This document shows positions 1-6,713 of a stretch of 32,382 nucleotides of DNA, one piece after another. The stretch covers positions 1 to 32,382 of the forward strand of contig CAIZMD010000693.1 of the NCBI GenBank assembly GCA_903933995.1, in the 5' to 3' direction. Below the pieces are notes generated by a model, which was not told the origin of the DNA, did not search any database, and saw only the letters and a program-made list of their open reading frames with translations. The stretch comes from an uncultured Bacteroidota bacterium (lineage in GTDB: Bacteria > Bacteroidota > Bacteroidia > Chitinophagales > Chitinophagaceae). A program made the position numbers and the translations under genes. How positions within the stretch are numbered: position 1 is the first letter of the stretch; each line of letters starts with the position of its first letter.

Positions 1-176
1 ATAAAAGCTGCCGCTTTTTCAATAGCGGGACTAAAGGTTCTGCGACCCTGCATCTCATCAGAAGCAAGGGTGCGTTCAATACGTTCTACTTCTTTGGCAT
101 TGATAATTTCATCAATATTCTGCGCCTGTAAATAAGACACAGCAAATAGGCAAATAGCCAAACTAATTTTTTTCAT
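1..176 (-). CDS. Secreted M28-family metallopeptidase, N-terminal fragment
   Basis: This partial gene runs off the left edge. The ATG at 174-176 opens a reading frame that stays open to base 1, giving about 58 residues. It begins with a typical signal peptide (MKKISLAICLF, then cleavage near YLQAQ). The mature start contains LASDEMQGRRTF followed by IEKAAAF, which resembles the LASDExxGR...KAAxYI opening of Bacteroidota M28 (Zn-dependent aminopeptidase-type) peptidases. The metal-binding and catalytic residues lie outside the window, so the family call rests only on this N-terminal signature. It follows the lytS/lytT-like pair on the same strand but is separated from it by a terminator, so it is probably a separate transcript. 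Confidence 0.6.
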   Translation of the reverse strand, partial: MKKISLAICLFAVSYLQAQNIDEIINAKEVERIERTLASDEMQGRRTFSPAIEKAAAF

Positions 177-205
177 AGCAATTTTTTCAGTGTTCAATAT
201 AAAAC

Positions 206-235
206 AAAAAAATAGGCGCAACTAAATCACGCCTA
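206..235 (-). terminator. Intrinsic terminator after the LytT-like regulator
   Basis: Read on the minus strand, TAGGCG (235-230) pairs with CGCCTA (218-213), and three more pairs including two G-U wobbles extend the stem. Seven T residues follow (212-206). It lies between the response-regulator stop at 297 and the peptidase start at 176, so it ends the two-component operon. Confidence 0.72.
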
Positions 236-272
236 CCTAATATTTCTAAATGTCTAAACAGTTCCTTCCATT

Positions 273-293
273 CTTCACTCTTCACTCTTCACT
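273..293. repeat. Three tandem copies of the 7-mer CTTCACT
   Basis: CTTCACT occurs three times head to tail (273-279, 280-286, 287-293), directly beyond the stop codon of the response regulator. On the transcribed strand it reads as AGTGAAG repeats in the 3' untranslated region. No function can be assigned. It is far too short to be a CRISPR array. Confidence 0.85.
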
Positions 294-296
294 TAA

Positions 297-1028
297 TTAC
301 AGGCTCATCATTTCTTTAAATTTCACTGTCTGCCTCCTGCTCACTTCAATTTTCTCACCACCTTTTAGATCTACTAACAAACCACCATTAAAATAGGGTT
401 CAATTTTTTCAATCCAACGAAGGTTAATGATATGCTTTCTATTAGCACGGAAGAACATGCGTTCATCCAGTCTTTCTTCTAGCGCATTGAGTGATTTTAA
501 GATCAATGGTTTATTGGTACCAAAGAATACTTTGGCATAATTACCCACGCTTTCAAACAAACGAATCTCTCCTAGTTTTACAAACCAGCAACGCTCACCG
601 TCTTTTACAAATACTTGGTCAAACTCTGTTAAAGGACCACGATTCAAACCATTGAGACCAGCGTTTTCCTTGCTGATTTCCAAATGTAATTTTTGGATAG
701 CATCGGCCAAGCGCTTGGGTTCTACGGGTTTCAACAAATAGTCCAAAGCATTTACTTCAAAGGCTTTGATGGCGTATTCGTCATAAGCTGTAGTGAAAAT
801 GACACGGGGTGCTTTTTCCACTTCGGCCAACAAATCAAAACCGGTTTTACCAGGCATTTGAATGTCTAGAAAAATCAAATCCGGATTTAGGGTTTCAATT
901 TTTTCAATGCCGTCATCCACATTGGCGGCTTCTTCAATGACTTCAATGTCTGAGTGGTCTTGCAAGAGTTTTTTAAGCTCATTGCGGGCCAATCTTTCGT
1001 CGTCAATAATGATTGCTCTAATTGCCAT
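297..1028 (-). CDS. LytTR-family DNA-binding response regulator
   Basis: This is a 243-residue two-component response regulator of the LytR/AlgR type. Residues 1-120 form a receiver domain: IIIDDE carries the acidic pair D9/D10, LIFLDIQMPG carries the phospho-acceptor D55, and the conserved Lys lies in YLLKP. Residues about 140-240 form a LytTR DNA-binding domain, with typical FFRANRKHIIN and VSRRQ segments. The upstream sensor kinase gene ends 17 bases before this start on the same strand, so the two are co-transcribed and form a cognate pair. The ATG at 1026-1028 fits the receiver start exactly. The target genes cannot be read from the sequence. There is no obvious functional link to the sugar locus. 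Confidence 0.93.
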   Translation of the reverse strand: MAIRAIIIDDERLARNELKKLLQDHSDIEVIEEAANVDDGIEKIETLNPDLIFLDIQMPGKTGFDLLAEVEKAPRVIFTTAYDEYAIKAFEVNALDYLLKPVEPKRLADAIQKLHLEISKENAGLNGLNRGPLTEFDQVFVKDGERCWFVKLGEIRLFESVGNYAKVFFGTNKPLILKSLNALEERLDERMFFRANRKHIINLRWIEKIEPYFNGGLLVDLKGGEKIEVSRRQTVKFKEMMSL

Positions 1029-1045
1029 AATGCTATAATCAAGGT

Positions 1046-2104
1046 TTAATAATGCAAATCTTTTACGGGCATTTTTACTATTGCTTCTACCATGCCACCA
1101 GCCGTATCCCGAATATCAAAACTAGCTTTTCCGCCAAATAATAATTTTAGTCTATTACGGGTACTATTTATTCCAAAACCATCGGCGGCAGCCTCTAAAT
1201 TGCCATTTAAGTGACCAGAATTCTGCACAATTAGTTCATGGTGGTTGTCTTTGAAATCAGAAATCACGCGCACTACCCCACCTTCTTTTTGTTGGCTTAT
1301 TCCGTGCTTGATGGCGTTCTCTACCAAGGTCTGCAACATCATAGGAGGCACGGGCTGACCCATGGTATCTTCATCAATATCGTACTCAATACGCAAACGG
1401 TCTTCAAAACGAATATGTTCCAAAGCCAAATAATCTTTGACAATCCCCAACTCTTTTTCAAAAGGAGCCAGCTCTAATTTCTCCGCCTGCATGCTGCTGC
1501 GCAAAATATTACTTAACTCTGTAATAGCTGTTCTAGCTCTGTCAGGGTTCTCGTCTACTAGGGCACGAATGCTATTAAGGGCATTAAAAATAAAATGAGG
1601 ATTAATATGACTCTTGATGGTCTTGAGTTCCAGCTCTTTGACCAAGGTTTCTAGTCTTACTTGTTGGATCTCATTTTTTCTACCCGCTTCAATATAATGC
1701 CAAACAAAATAGATAGAAGTCCAAACAAAAATCAAGGGAGAATCAAAAATCAGGTTACCCAGAAAACGCTTTTCAAAAGAGATTTTCTTAACAGGGTCAT
1801 AGAGTTTGAACCATTCTACCAAGGCAGAATTGGCCATATTATAGAGTACGCAAATGGTCAGGATTAATAAGGCCAACTGAAACCAGCGCTGTTTCTGTGT
1901 TGGAGGGCGCATGTTAAAGCGAATGATCAAGAGCCTAAGCAAATGGGTAAAGAACATGCCGGCAAAAACGCCAATGGCCAACCTAGAATAGAAGATATTG
2001 GTGTATTTCTGCTCAAAAACAAAGGCAAAAAACACCATGGCTAGGCTGTAAAACAACCAACCGCCTAACTGGCACCACCAATATGCAGATATTTTCCATC
2101 TCAT
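1046..2104 (-). CDS. LytS-type sensor histidine kinase (His_kinase / HATPase)
   Basis: This membrane sensor kinase pairs with the LytTR regulator downstream. Starting at the ATG at 2102-2104 it has 352 residues. Four hydrophobic segments occupy roughly residues 10-140. They are followed by a short coiled linker and the His_kinase motif SHINPHFIFNALNSI, whose phospho-acceptor His is about residue 170. The HATPase N-box LVENAIKHG is near residue 263, and a C-terminal glycine-rich ATP lid (GFGINSTRNRL) follows. An in-frame ATG at 2164 would add 20 residues rich in W and R. I prefer 2104 because a promoter-like TATCTTTG box ends 7 bases before it and because the protein then opens directly into the first membrane helix. 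No periplasmic sensor domain is visible, so the signal is probably sensed within the membrane. Confidence 0.88.
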   Translation of the reverse strand: MRWKISAYWWCQLGGWLFYSLAMVFFAFVFEQKYTNIFYSRLAIGVFAGMFFTHLLRLLIIRFNMRPPTQKQRWFQLALLILTICVLYNMANSALVEWFKLYDPVKKISFEKRFLGNLIFDSPLIFVWTSIYFVWHYIEAGRKNEIQQVRLETLVKELELKTIKSHINPHFIFNALNSIRALVDENPDRARTAITELSNILRSSMQAEKLELAPFEKELGIVKDYLALEHIRFEDRLRIEYDIDEDTMGQPVPPMMLQTLVENAIKHGISQQKEGGVVRVISDFKDNHHELIVQNSGHLNGNLEAAADGFGINSTRNRLKLLFGGKASFDIRDTAGGMVEAIVKMPVKDLHY

Positions 2105-2111
2105 GTTCCTG

Positions 2112-2119
2112 CAAAGATA
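2112..2119 (-). promoter_or_regulatory. Bacteroidota -7 box (TATCTTTG) of the sensor kinase
   Basis: On the minus strand TATCTTTG matches the TAnnTTTG consensus of the primary Bacteroidota sigma factor perfectly. It is followed by CAGGAAC and then the ATG. No clear TTG -33 element is seen at 19-21 bases upstream. The message would have only a very short leader. Confidence 0.5.
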
Positions 2120-2292
2120 CCCCCTAAACCAAGCCCAGCTGCTCCATTTTGGGATTAAAGGCAAAATCGGTATCTGTTTGGCAGAAATTCCCCTTACCCG
2201 CGGCGAACTATCTGTTTCAAAGGGTGTTGTACTATTTTAATGGCAGCGTTTGCAAGCCGTAAATGCTTATTTTTACATCTAAATAAAGTCAC

Positions 2293-4227
2293 ATGGATAT
2301 AAAGGCCGGTCCACTTCTACAGCAAATTGACTGCCCCGACGACCTTAAAAAGCTCAGCAGGGAACAATTGCATCAAGTAAGCGACGAGCTGCGTCAGTAC
2401 ATCATTGACGTAGTGAGTGTTCACGGAGGTCATTTTGCAGCCAGTTTGGGTGTGGTAGAATTAAGCGTGGCCCTTCATTATGTGTACAATACCCCTTATG
2501 ACCAATTGGTTTGGGACGTAGGTCACCAGGCTTATGGACACAAGATCCTCACTGGCAGAAGGGACAATTTTGCCACAAACCGCAAATACAATGGTCTTAG
2601 CGGTTTCCCCAAAAGAAGCGAAAGTAAGTATGATACTTTTGGTGTAGGCCACTCTTCCACCAGCATTTCTGCCGCCTTGGGTATGTCCATGGCAGCCAAA
2701 TACAAAGGAGAAGACAGAAAGTCTATAGCGGTGATTGGAGACGGATCCATGACAGCGGGTATGGCTTTTGAAGCTATGAACCATGCGGGCGTGGCCGATA
2801 GTGACGTCTTGATTATCCTCAATGACAACTGTATGAGCATTGACCCCAATGTGGGAGCGCTTAAAGGTTATTTAACGGATATTACCACTTCACCTACTTA
2901 TAACAAAATGCGCGATGAGGTTTGGAACCTAATGGGCAAACTACCCGTGGGCAAAACCTTTAGCCGTGAAATGGCCAGCAAATTAGAAGCCAATATCAAA
3001 GGTGTAGTGTCTAAAAGCAGCAACCTGTTTGAAGCTTTGAACCTGCGTTATTTTGGACCCATTGATGGGCATAATATTACCAAGTTAGTAGATACACTAA
3101 AGGACCTGAAAAATATTCCCGGACCCAAACTATTGCATATTGTTACCGTAAAAGGAAAGGGATATGCACTAGCCGAGAAAGATCAAACCAAGTGGCATGC
3201 CCCAGGTTTGTTTGATAAGGTAACGGGAGAGATTGTAAAGAAACCAATTACTGCGCCACAACCACCCAAGTACCAAGACGTATTTGGACATACCTTATTA
3301 GAATTGGCAGAAATGAATGATGCCATCATGGGGGTTACACCTGCTATGCCTAGTGGCTGTTCCATGAAATTCATGATGGAAAAAATGCCACATCGTGCTT
3401 TTGACGTGGGCATTTGTGAGCAACACGCGGTTACTTTAAGTGCTGGCTTGGCTACACAAGGTATGCGTGTGTTCTGCAATATTTATTCTTCTTTTATGCA
3501 GCGCGCTTTTGACCAAGTGGTGCACGATGTAGCTATTCAAAAACTACCCGTAACCCTTTGTTTAGACCGTGCAGGATTAGTAGGAGAAGACGGACCCACC
3601 CACCATGGTTGTTATGATATTCCTTATATGCGTTGTATACCCAATATGGTGATCAGCGCACCCATGAATGAGCAGGAATTGCGCAACCTCATGTTCACGT
3701 CTCAATTGCAGGAAAACCAATACCCCTTTGTGATTCGTTATCCAAGAGGTGAAGGCGTGATGGTTGATTGGAAAACACCATTCCAAGCATTGACTATTGG
3801 TAAGGGACGCAAACTCAAAGACGGAGAAGGCGTTGCTATTTTGAGTTTTGGACACCCAGGTAATTTTGCCCAAGCAGCTATTCGTGAACTCAGAACCGAA
3901 GGCATTAATCCAGCACATTATGACTTACGTTTTGTAAAACCTATTGACGAGAATTTACTACACGAAGCCTTTAGCAAATACAGCAAAATTGTGACCGTTG
4001 AAGACGGAACTGTAGTTGGTGGATTTGGCTCTGCCGTATTGGAGTTTATGAACAAATATGGCTATAAAGCCGATGTAACTATTTTGGGTATTCCAGACCG
4101 TTTGGTAGAACACGGAAGCCCCAAAGAATTGTATCGCGAATGCGCTTATGATGCGCAAGGGATTGCTGCAGCTGTAAGAGAACTAATGAAAGAAAGCATC
4201 ACCGTTAGTACCACTATTGCGGGATAA
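2293..4227 (+). CDS. dxs: 1-deoxy-D-xylulose-5-phosphate synthase
   Basis: This enzyme joins pyruvate and glyceraldehyde 3-phosphate to make DXP, the first step of the MEP isoprenoid pathway and a precursor of thiamine and pyridoxal. It is cytosolic and thiamine-diphosphate dependent. The 644 residues match the family length. Visible motifs are VHGGHFAASLG (substrate His, residue 47), WDVGHQAYGHKILTGR, the ThDP-binding GDGSMTAGMAFEA at 149-161 with NDN at 177-179, and the catalytic Glu in GICEQHA (E376). RAGLVGEDGPTHHG and a C-terminal transketolase domain ending in the GIPDRLVEHG region are also present. The gene is divergent from the sensor kinase across 188 bp. Only a weak promoter is visible there: a TTTG at 2249-2252 and a poor TAnnTTTG match near 2274. 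The gene ends at a strong terminator. Confidence 0.98.
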   Translation: MDIKAGPLLQQIDCPDDLKKLSREQLHQVSDELRQYIIDVVSVHGGHFAASLGVVELSVALHYVYNTPYDQLVWDVGHQAYGHKILTGRRDNFATNRKYNGLSGFPKRSESKYDTFGVGHSSTSISAALGMSMAAKYKGEDRKSIAVIGDGSMTAGMAFEAMNHAGVADSDVLIILNDNCMSIDPNVGALKGYLTDITTSPTYNKMRDEVWNLMGKLPVGKTFSREMASKLEANIKGVVSKSSNLFEALNLRYFGPIDGHNITKLVDTLKDLKNIPGPKLLHIVTVKGKGYALAEKDQTKWHAPGLFDKVTGEIVKKPITAPQPPKYQDVFGHTLLELAEMNDAIMGVTPAMPSGCSMKFMMEKMPHRAFDVGICEQHAVTLSAGLATQGMRVFCNIYSSFMQRAFDQVVHDVAIQKLPVTLCLDRAGLVGEDGPTHHGCYDIPYMRCIPNMVISAPMNEQELRNLMFTSQLQENQYPFVIRYPRGEGVMVDWKTPFQALTIGKGRKLKDGEGVAILSFGHPGNFAQAAIRELRTEGINPAHYDLRFVKPIDENLLHEAFSKYSKIVTVEDGTVVGGFGSAVLEFMNKYGYKADVTILGIPDRLVEHGSPKELYRECAYDAQGIAAAVRELMKESITVSTTIAG

Positions 4228-4244
4228 GCTTAAGAACATAGTAA

Positions 4245-4277
4245 TAAAAAAGCACCAAGAGGTTTGGTGCTTTTTTT
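4245..4277 (+). terminator. Bidirectional terminator between dxs and scpA
   Basis: AGCACCAA (4251-4258) pairs with TTGGTGCT (4264-4271) around the five-base loop GAGGT. A run of seven T follows on the plus strand (4271-4277). A matching A run (4246-4251) gives a T tail on the minus strand. It therefore serves both converging genes, dxs (+) and scpA (-). Confidence 0.9.
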
Positions 4278-4298
4278 ATGTCTTGATGGAACTGCCTA

Positions 4299-5111
4299 TT
4301 AGTCCTCAAATCTACTAGCGCTGATTTCCTCTTCGGTTAAACCAGCATCGGCCAAGTCTGCTTCCCTGTTATCATTCCACTCCACTATAAAATTGTTTCT
4401 ACCCTCACCCACCATCATTTTCATGAATTTTTGTTGGGTCAATTCTAAGATGGATAGGAATAAGAAAATGGCGTGGATTTTGTCTTCGCAATCTTCAAAT
4501 ACTTTTTCAAATGCAACCGTTTTTTCCTTTTGTACAAAAGTGAGCATATAGTCACGGCTACCTTCCATGGTATGGTTGTAGCGCACCACCGTATGTACTG
4601 GTTTATTCTGTCTTTCTTGCACGCGAAGCATCACTTTCTCAAAAGCCTTCATCAGCTTAAAGAGCGTGATGTTCTGAATCTCGGTTCCTTCAGAAGCTTC
4701 TTCTCCAATCTCGGCAATTTCACGGTGAAGGTTACCCCGTTTTACCATGAGCATACGCACGGCTTCCATATCTGCCATTTGAGTAGCTGCTTCTTTAAAG
4801 CGCTTGTATTCCAGAATCTTATCTATCAATTCTTGCCTAGGGTCAATTTCATTACCGGTGGAATCTATTTCTTTTCTAGGCAACAAAAGTCTGGCCTTGA
4901 TGCGCATTAGTGTAGACACAAATAGAATGAACTCACTACTCAATTCAATATTGAGCTTTTCACCCTGGTGAATAAAGTCCAAGAAATCATTGATGATCTT
5001 GGTAATGGGAATATTATAAATATCCAACTCGTCCCTTTCAATAAAGAAGAGCAGAAGGTCAAAAGGACCTTCAAACTGGTCCAGTTTGATCTGATAATTC
5101 GCGGTAGCCAA
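4299..5111 (-). CDS. scpA: Segregation and condensation protein A (kleisin)
   Basis: ScpA is the kleisin subunit that bridges SMC and ScpB in the bacterial condensin and helps compact and segregate the chromosome. The 270 residues fit the family. The N-terminal signature YQIKLDQFEGPFDLLLFFIE is diagnostic, followed by DELDIYNIPITKI and LMRIKARLLLP. The C-terminal winged-helix part (LFLSILELTQQKF) contacts the SMC head. The start appears to be TTG (5109-5111): upstream codons do not extend the homology and no ATG precedes the conserved FEGPFDLL. scpB is not in the window. The gene lies 82 bases downstream of mscL on the same strand, with a hairpin between them, so independent transcription is likely. 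Confidence 0.95.
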   Translation of the reverse strand: MATANYQIKLDQFEGPFDLLLFFIERDELDIYNIPITKIINDFLDFIHQGEKLNIELSSEFILFVSTLMRIKARLLLPRKEIDSTGNEIDPRQELIDKILEYKRFKEAATQMADMEAVRMLMVKRGNLHREIAEIGEEASEGTEIQNITLFKLMKAFEKVMLRVQERQNKPVHTVVRYNHTMEGSRDYMLTFVQKEKTVAFEKVFEDCEDKIHAIFLFLSILELTQQKFMKMMVGEGRNNFIVEWNDNREADLADAGLTEEEISASRFED

Positions 5112-5136
5112 AGGAAAATGTTTAGATGCAAAGAAA

Positions 5137-5168
5137 CTAAAACAGCTGCAAAACAGCAGCTGTTTTAG
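5137..5168 (-). terminator. Perfect 13-bp hairpin between mscL and scpA
   Basis: CTAAAACAGCTGC (5137-5149) and GCAGCTGTTTTAG (5156-5168) are exact reverse complements separated by six bases. On the minus strand, downstream of mscL, the stem ends in TTTTAG followed by TTTCTTTG. This is a T-rich but interrupted tail, so it is probably the mscL terminator. It overlaps the region where an scpA promoter would lie, and the TTTCTTTG there resembles a -7 box. Confidence 0.55.
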
Positions 5169-5193
5169 GAATAGTTATCCACCAAATAGGGGC

Positions 5194-5628
5194 TTATTTT
5201 TTTAAAGCGTCCCTAATCTCAATCAATAATTGGTCTGTGCTGGAAGGTGCAGGAGGAGCCGCTGGTGCTTCTTCTTCCTTCTTCTTCAGTTTGTTAATGG
5301 CTTTGATAACCAAGAATACGGCAAAAGCCACAATGATAAAATCAATCAGGTTGGTTAGAAAGCTGCCGTATTTCACTGACACTTCTGCAATAGCTTTTTC
5401 AACTACTTTTCCAGCAGCGTCTTTTACTTCTGGGGTGGCGTCTTTGAGTATCAACTTCTTATCATTAAAGTCAACACCACCAGTCAACATCCCTACTACG
5501 GGCATGACCATACCATCTACAAAACTGCTGACAATTTTGCCAAAGCTGGCACCCATTACAAAGGCTACTGCTGTATCTACCAAGTTTCCCCTAACGGCAA
5601 ACTCTTTGAATTCCTTGATCATACCCAT
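5194..5628 (-). CDS. mscL: Large-conductance mechanosensitive channel
   Basis: MscL forms a pentameric inner-membrane channel that opens under membrane tension during hypo-osmotic shock. From the ATG at 5626-5628 it has 144 residues, a normal size. The N-terminal amphipathic helix (MIKEFKEFAVRGN) leads into TM1, with the pore-lining VDTAVAFVMGASFGKIV. After the periplasmic loop, TM2 (SFLTNLIDFIIVAFAVFLVI) follows. The tail has charged KKKEEE, a Pro/Ala linker and the C-terminal helix LLIEIRDALKK that forms the cytoplasmic bundle. A longer reading frame opens at 5688, but its extra 20 residues (MEYGSCGYFFYFQQ...) do not belong to the family. The ATG at 5622 is an equally possible start. Confidence 0.96.
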   Translation of the reverse strand: MGMIKEFKEFAVRGNLVDTAVAFVMGASFGKIVSSFVDGMVMPVVGMLTGGVDFNDKKLILKDATPEVKDAAGKVVEKAIAEVSVKYGSFLTNLIDFIIVAFAVFLVIKAINKLKKKEEEAPAAPPAPSSTDQLLIEIRDALKK

Positions 5629-5718
5629 AAAAACAATTTTTTGGTTTTGCTGAAAGTAAAAAAAATATCCACAAGAACCATATTCCACCCTTTTTTCGGA
5701 GCTTTTTTTCTCCCCAAC

Positions 5719-5748
5719 TTGGGTTTAAAGCTAAAAACCCCAACTTTG
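5719..5748 (+). promoter_or_regulatory. Promoter of the EamA transporter (TTG-N19-CAACTTTG)
   Basis: TTG at 5719-5721 is followed 19 bases later by CAACTTTG (5741-5748). This matches the Bacteroidota layout TTTG/TTG, N19-21, TAnnTTTG, apart from one base in the -7 box. The box ends six bases before the ATG at 5755, which implies a leaderless or almost leaderless message. Confidence 0.5.
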
Positions 5749-5754
5749 CCACCC

Positions 5755-6627
5755 ATGCAAACCAAGGACAAACTGATTAACTGGGGCATATTTGCAGCAC
5801 TTTCCCTGATCTGGGGCAGCAGTTTTATGCTCATGAAATACGGGATGCATACTTTGAGTCCCTACCAAGTGGCCACCATCCGCATCTTAAGTGCGGGTTT
5901 AGTAATGACGCCTTTTGCCCTGGAAGCATTTAGAAAAATTCCCAAAGAGAAATTCTTATTGGTGATTCTTTCCGGTTTGATTGGCAGCTTTTTTCCTGCT
6001 TATTTGTTTTGCATTGCGGAACTAGAAATTGATTCTTCCTTGGCAGGAATCCTCAATGCCCTAACACCCTTATTCACCATTATTGTAGGCGTATCTTTTT
6101 TTCAATTGCAAGCCAGCCGTCTAAAAATCATTGGGGTCTTGGTGGGTTTTGTGGGTCTCTGTTTATTGTTTGCCGCTCAAAAGAAAGTAAGCTTTGAAAA
6201 TATCTCTTATGCCTCACTAGTTCTTTTAGCCACACTACTCTATGGCATCAATATCAATATGGTGGGTCGTCATTTAAAAGAGGCTGGCTCTTTAAATATC
6301 GCCAGCATGGCATTTGTATTCCTGATTATTCCTTGTTTAGTTATCCTATATTTTACCGGCTATTTTAACTTAGACCTTAGCTCTAAAGACGTATTGCTTT
6401 CAACTGGTGCATCCATGTTATTAGGACTCATGGGTACGGCCGTAGCCACCGTGATTTATTATATGTTGGCCAAAAGAGCGGGTAGTTTATTTGCTTCTAC
6501 TGTTACTTATGGGATTCCCTTTGTTGCGGTGTTCTGGGGATTGTTAGGAGGAGAAGAAATCAACCTCATTCAATGCGGATGCATGTGTATTATTTTATTG
6601 GGGGTTTGGTTGTCTAATAAAAAATAA
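5755..6627 (+). CDS. EamA/DMT-superfamily permease
   Basis: This is an inner-membrane drug/metabolite-type exporter of unknown substrate. From the ATG at 5755 it has 290 residues with about ten hydrophobic helices arranged as two EamA repeats. The first repeat opens with WGIFAALSLIWGSSFMLMKYG and the second contains LLATLLYGININMVGRHL. A start 38 codons earlier (5641) is open, but it would add a non-conserved basic segment and would place the promoter inside the gene, so the ATG at 5755 is preferred. The gene is divergent from mscL. It faces the 3' end of the sugar-use locus, and its stop codon overlaps the T-rich tail of that locus's terminator. Its substrate and any link to the PUL cannot be inferred. 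Confidence 0.9.
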   Translation: MQTKDKLINWGIFAALSLIWGSSFMLMKYGMHTLSPYQVATIRILSAGLVMTPFALEAFRKIPKEKFLLVILSGLIGSFFPAYLFCIAELEIDSSLAGILNALTPLFTIIVGVSFFQLQASRLKIIGVLVGFVGLCLLFAAQKKVSFENISYASLVLLATLLYGININMVGRHLKEAGSLNIASMAFVFLIIPCLVILYFTGYFNLDLSSKDVLLSTGASMLLGLMGTAVATVIYYMLAKRAGSLFASTVTYGIPFVAVFWGLLGGEEINLIQCGCMCIILLGVWLSNKK

Positions 6628-6651
6628 AAGGAGGTGATAGAAATCACCTCC
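6619..6651 (-). terminator. Terminator at the end of the PUL
   Basis: GGAGGTGAT (6630-6638) and ATCACCTCC (6643-6651) form a perfect nine-pair stem with the four-base loop AGAA. On the minus strand it is followed by TTTTATTTTTT (6629-6619), a good intrinsic terminator tail about 60 bases beyond the GH2 stop codon. On the plus strand the following bases are not T-rich, so it mainly serves the PUL. The same hairpin may stabilise the 3' end of the EamA message. Confidence 0.75.
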
Positions 6652-6713
6652 GAATTAAACGATTGCGAATCTGTTAAAATCGCTTGCTTGCCGAAAAGCA
6701 TTTAAAAAAGGTT

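Noticed and set aside
273..293. Possible CRISPR array
   Set aside because: The units are 7 bases without spacers and no cas gene is present.
4473..4910. 145-codon open frame on the plus strand, opposite scpA
   Set aside because: It lies wholly antisense to a clear scpA and its translation resembles no protein family (rich in His, Phe and Cys).
5237..5653. 138-codon open frame on the plus strand, opposite mscL
   Set aside because: It mirrors the mscL coding sequence. The low-complexity Ser/Thr/Ile translation is typical of a shadow frame.
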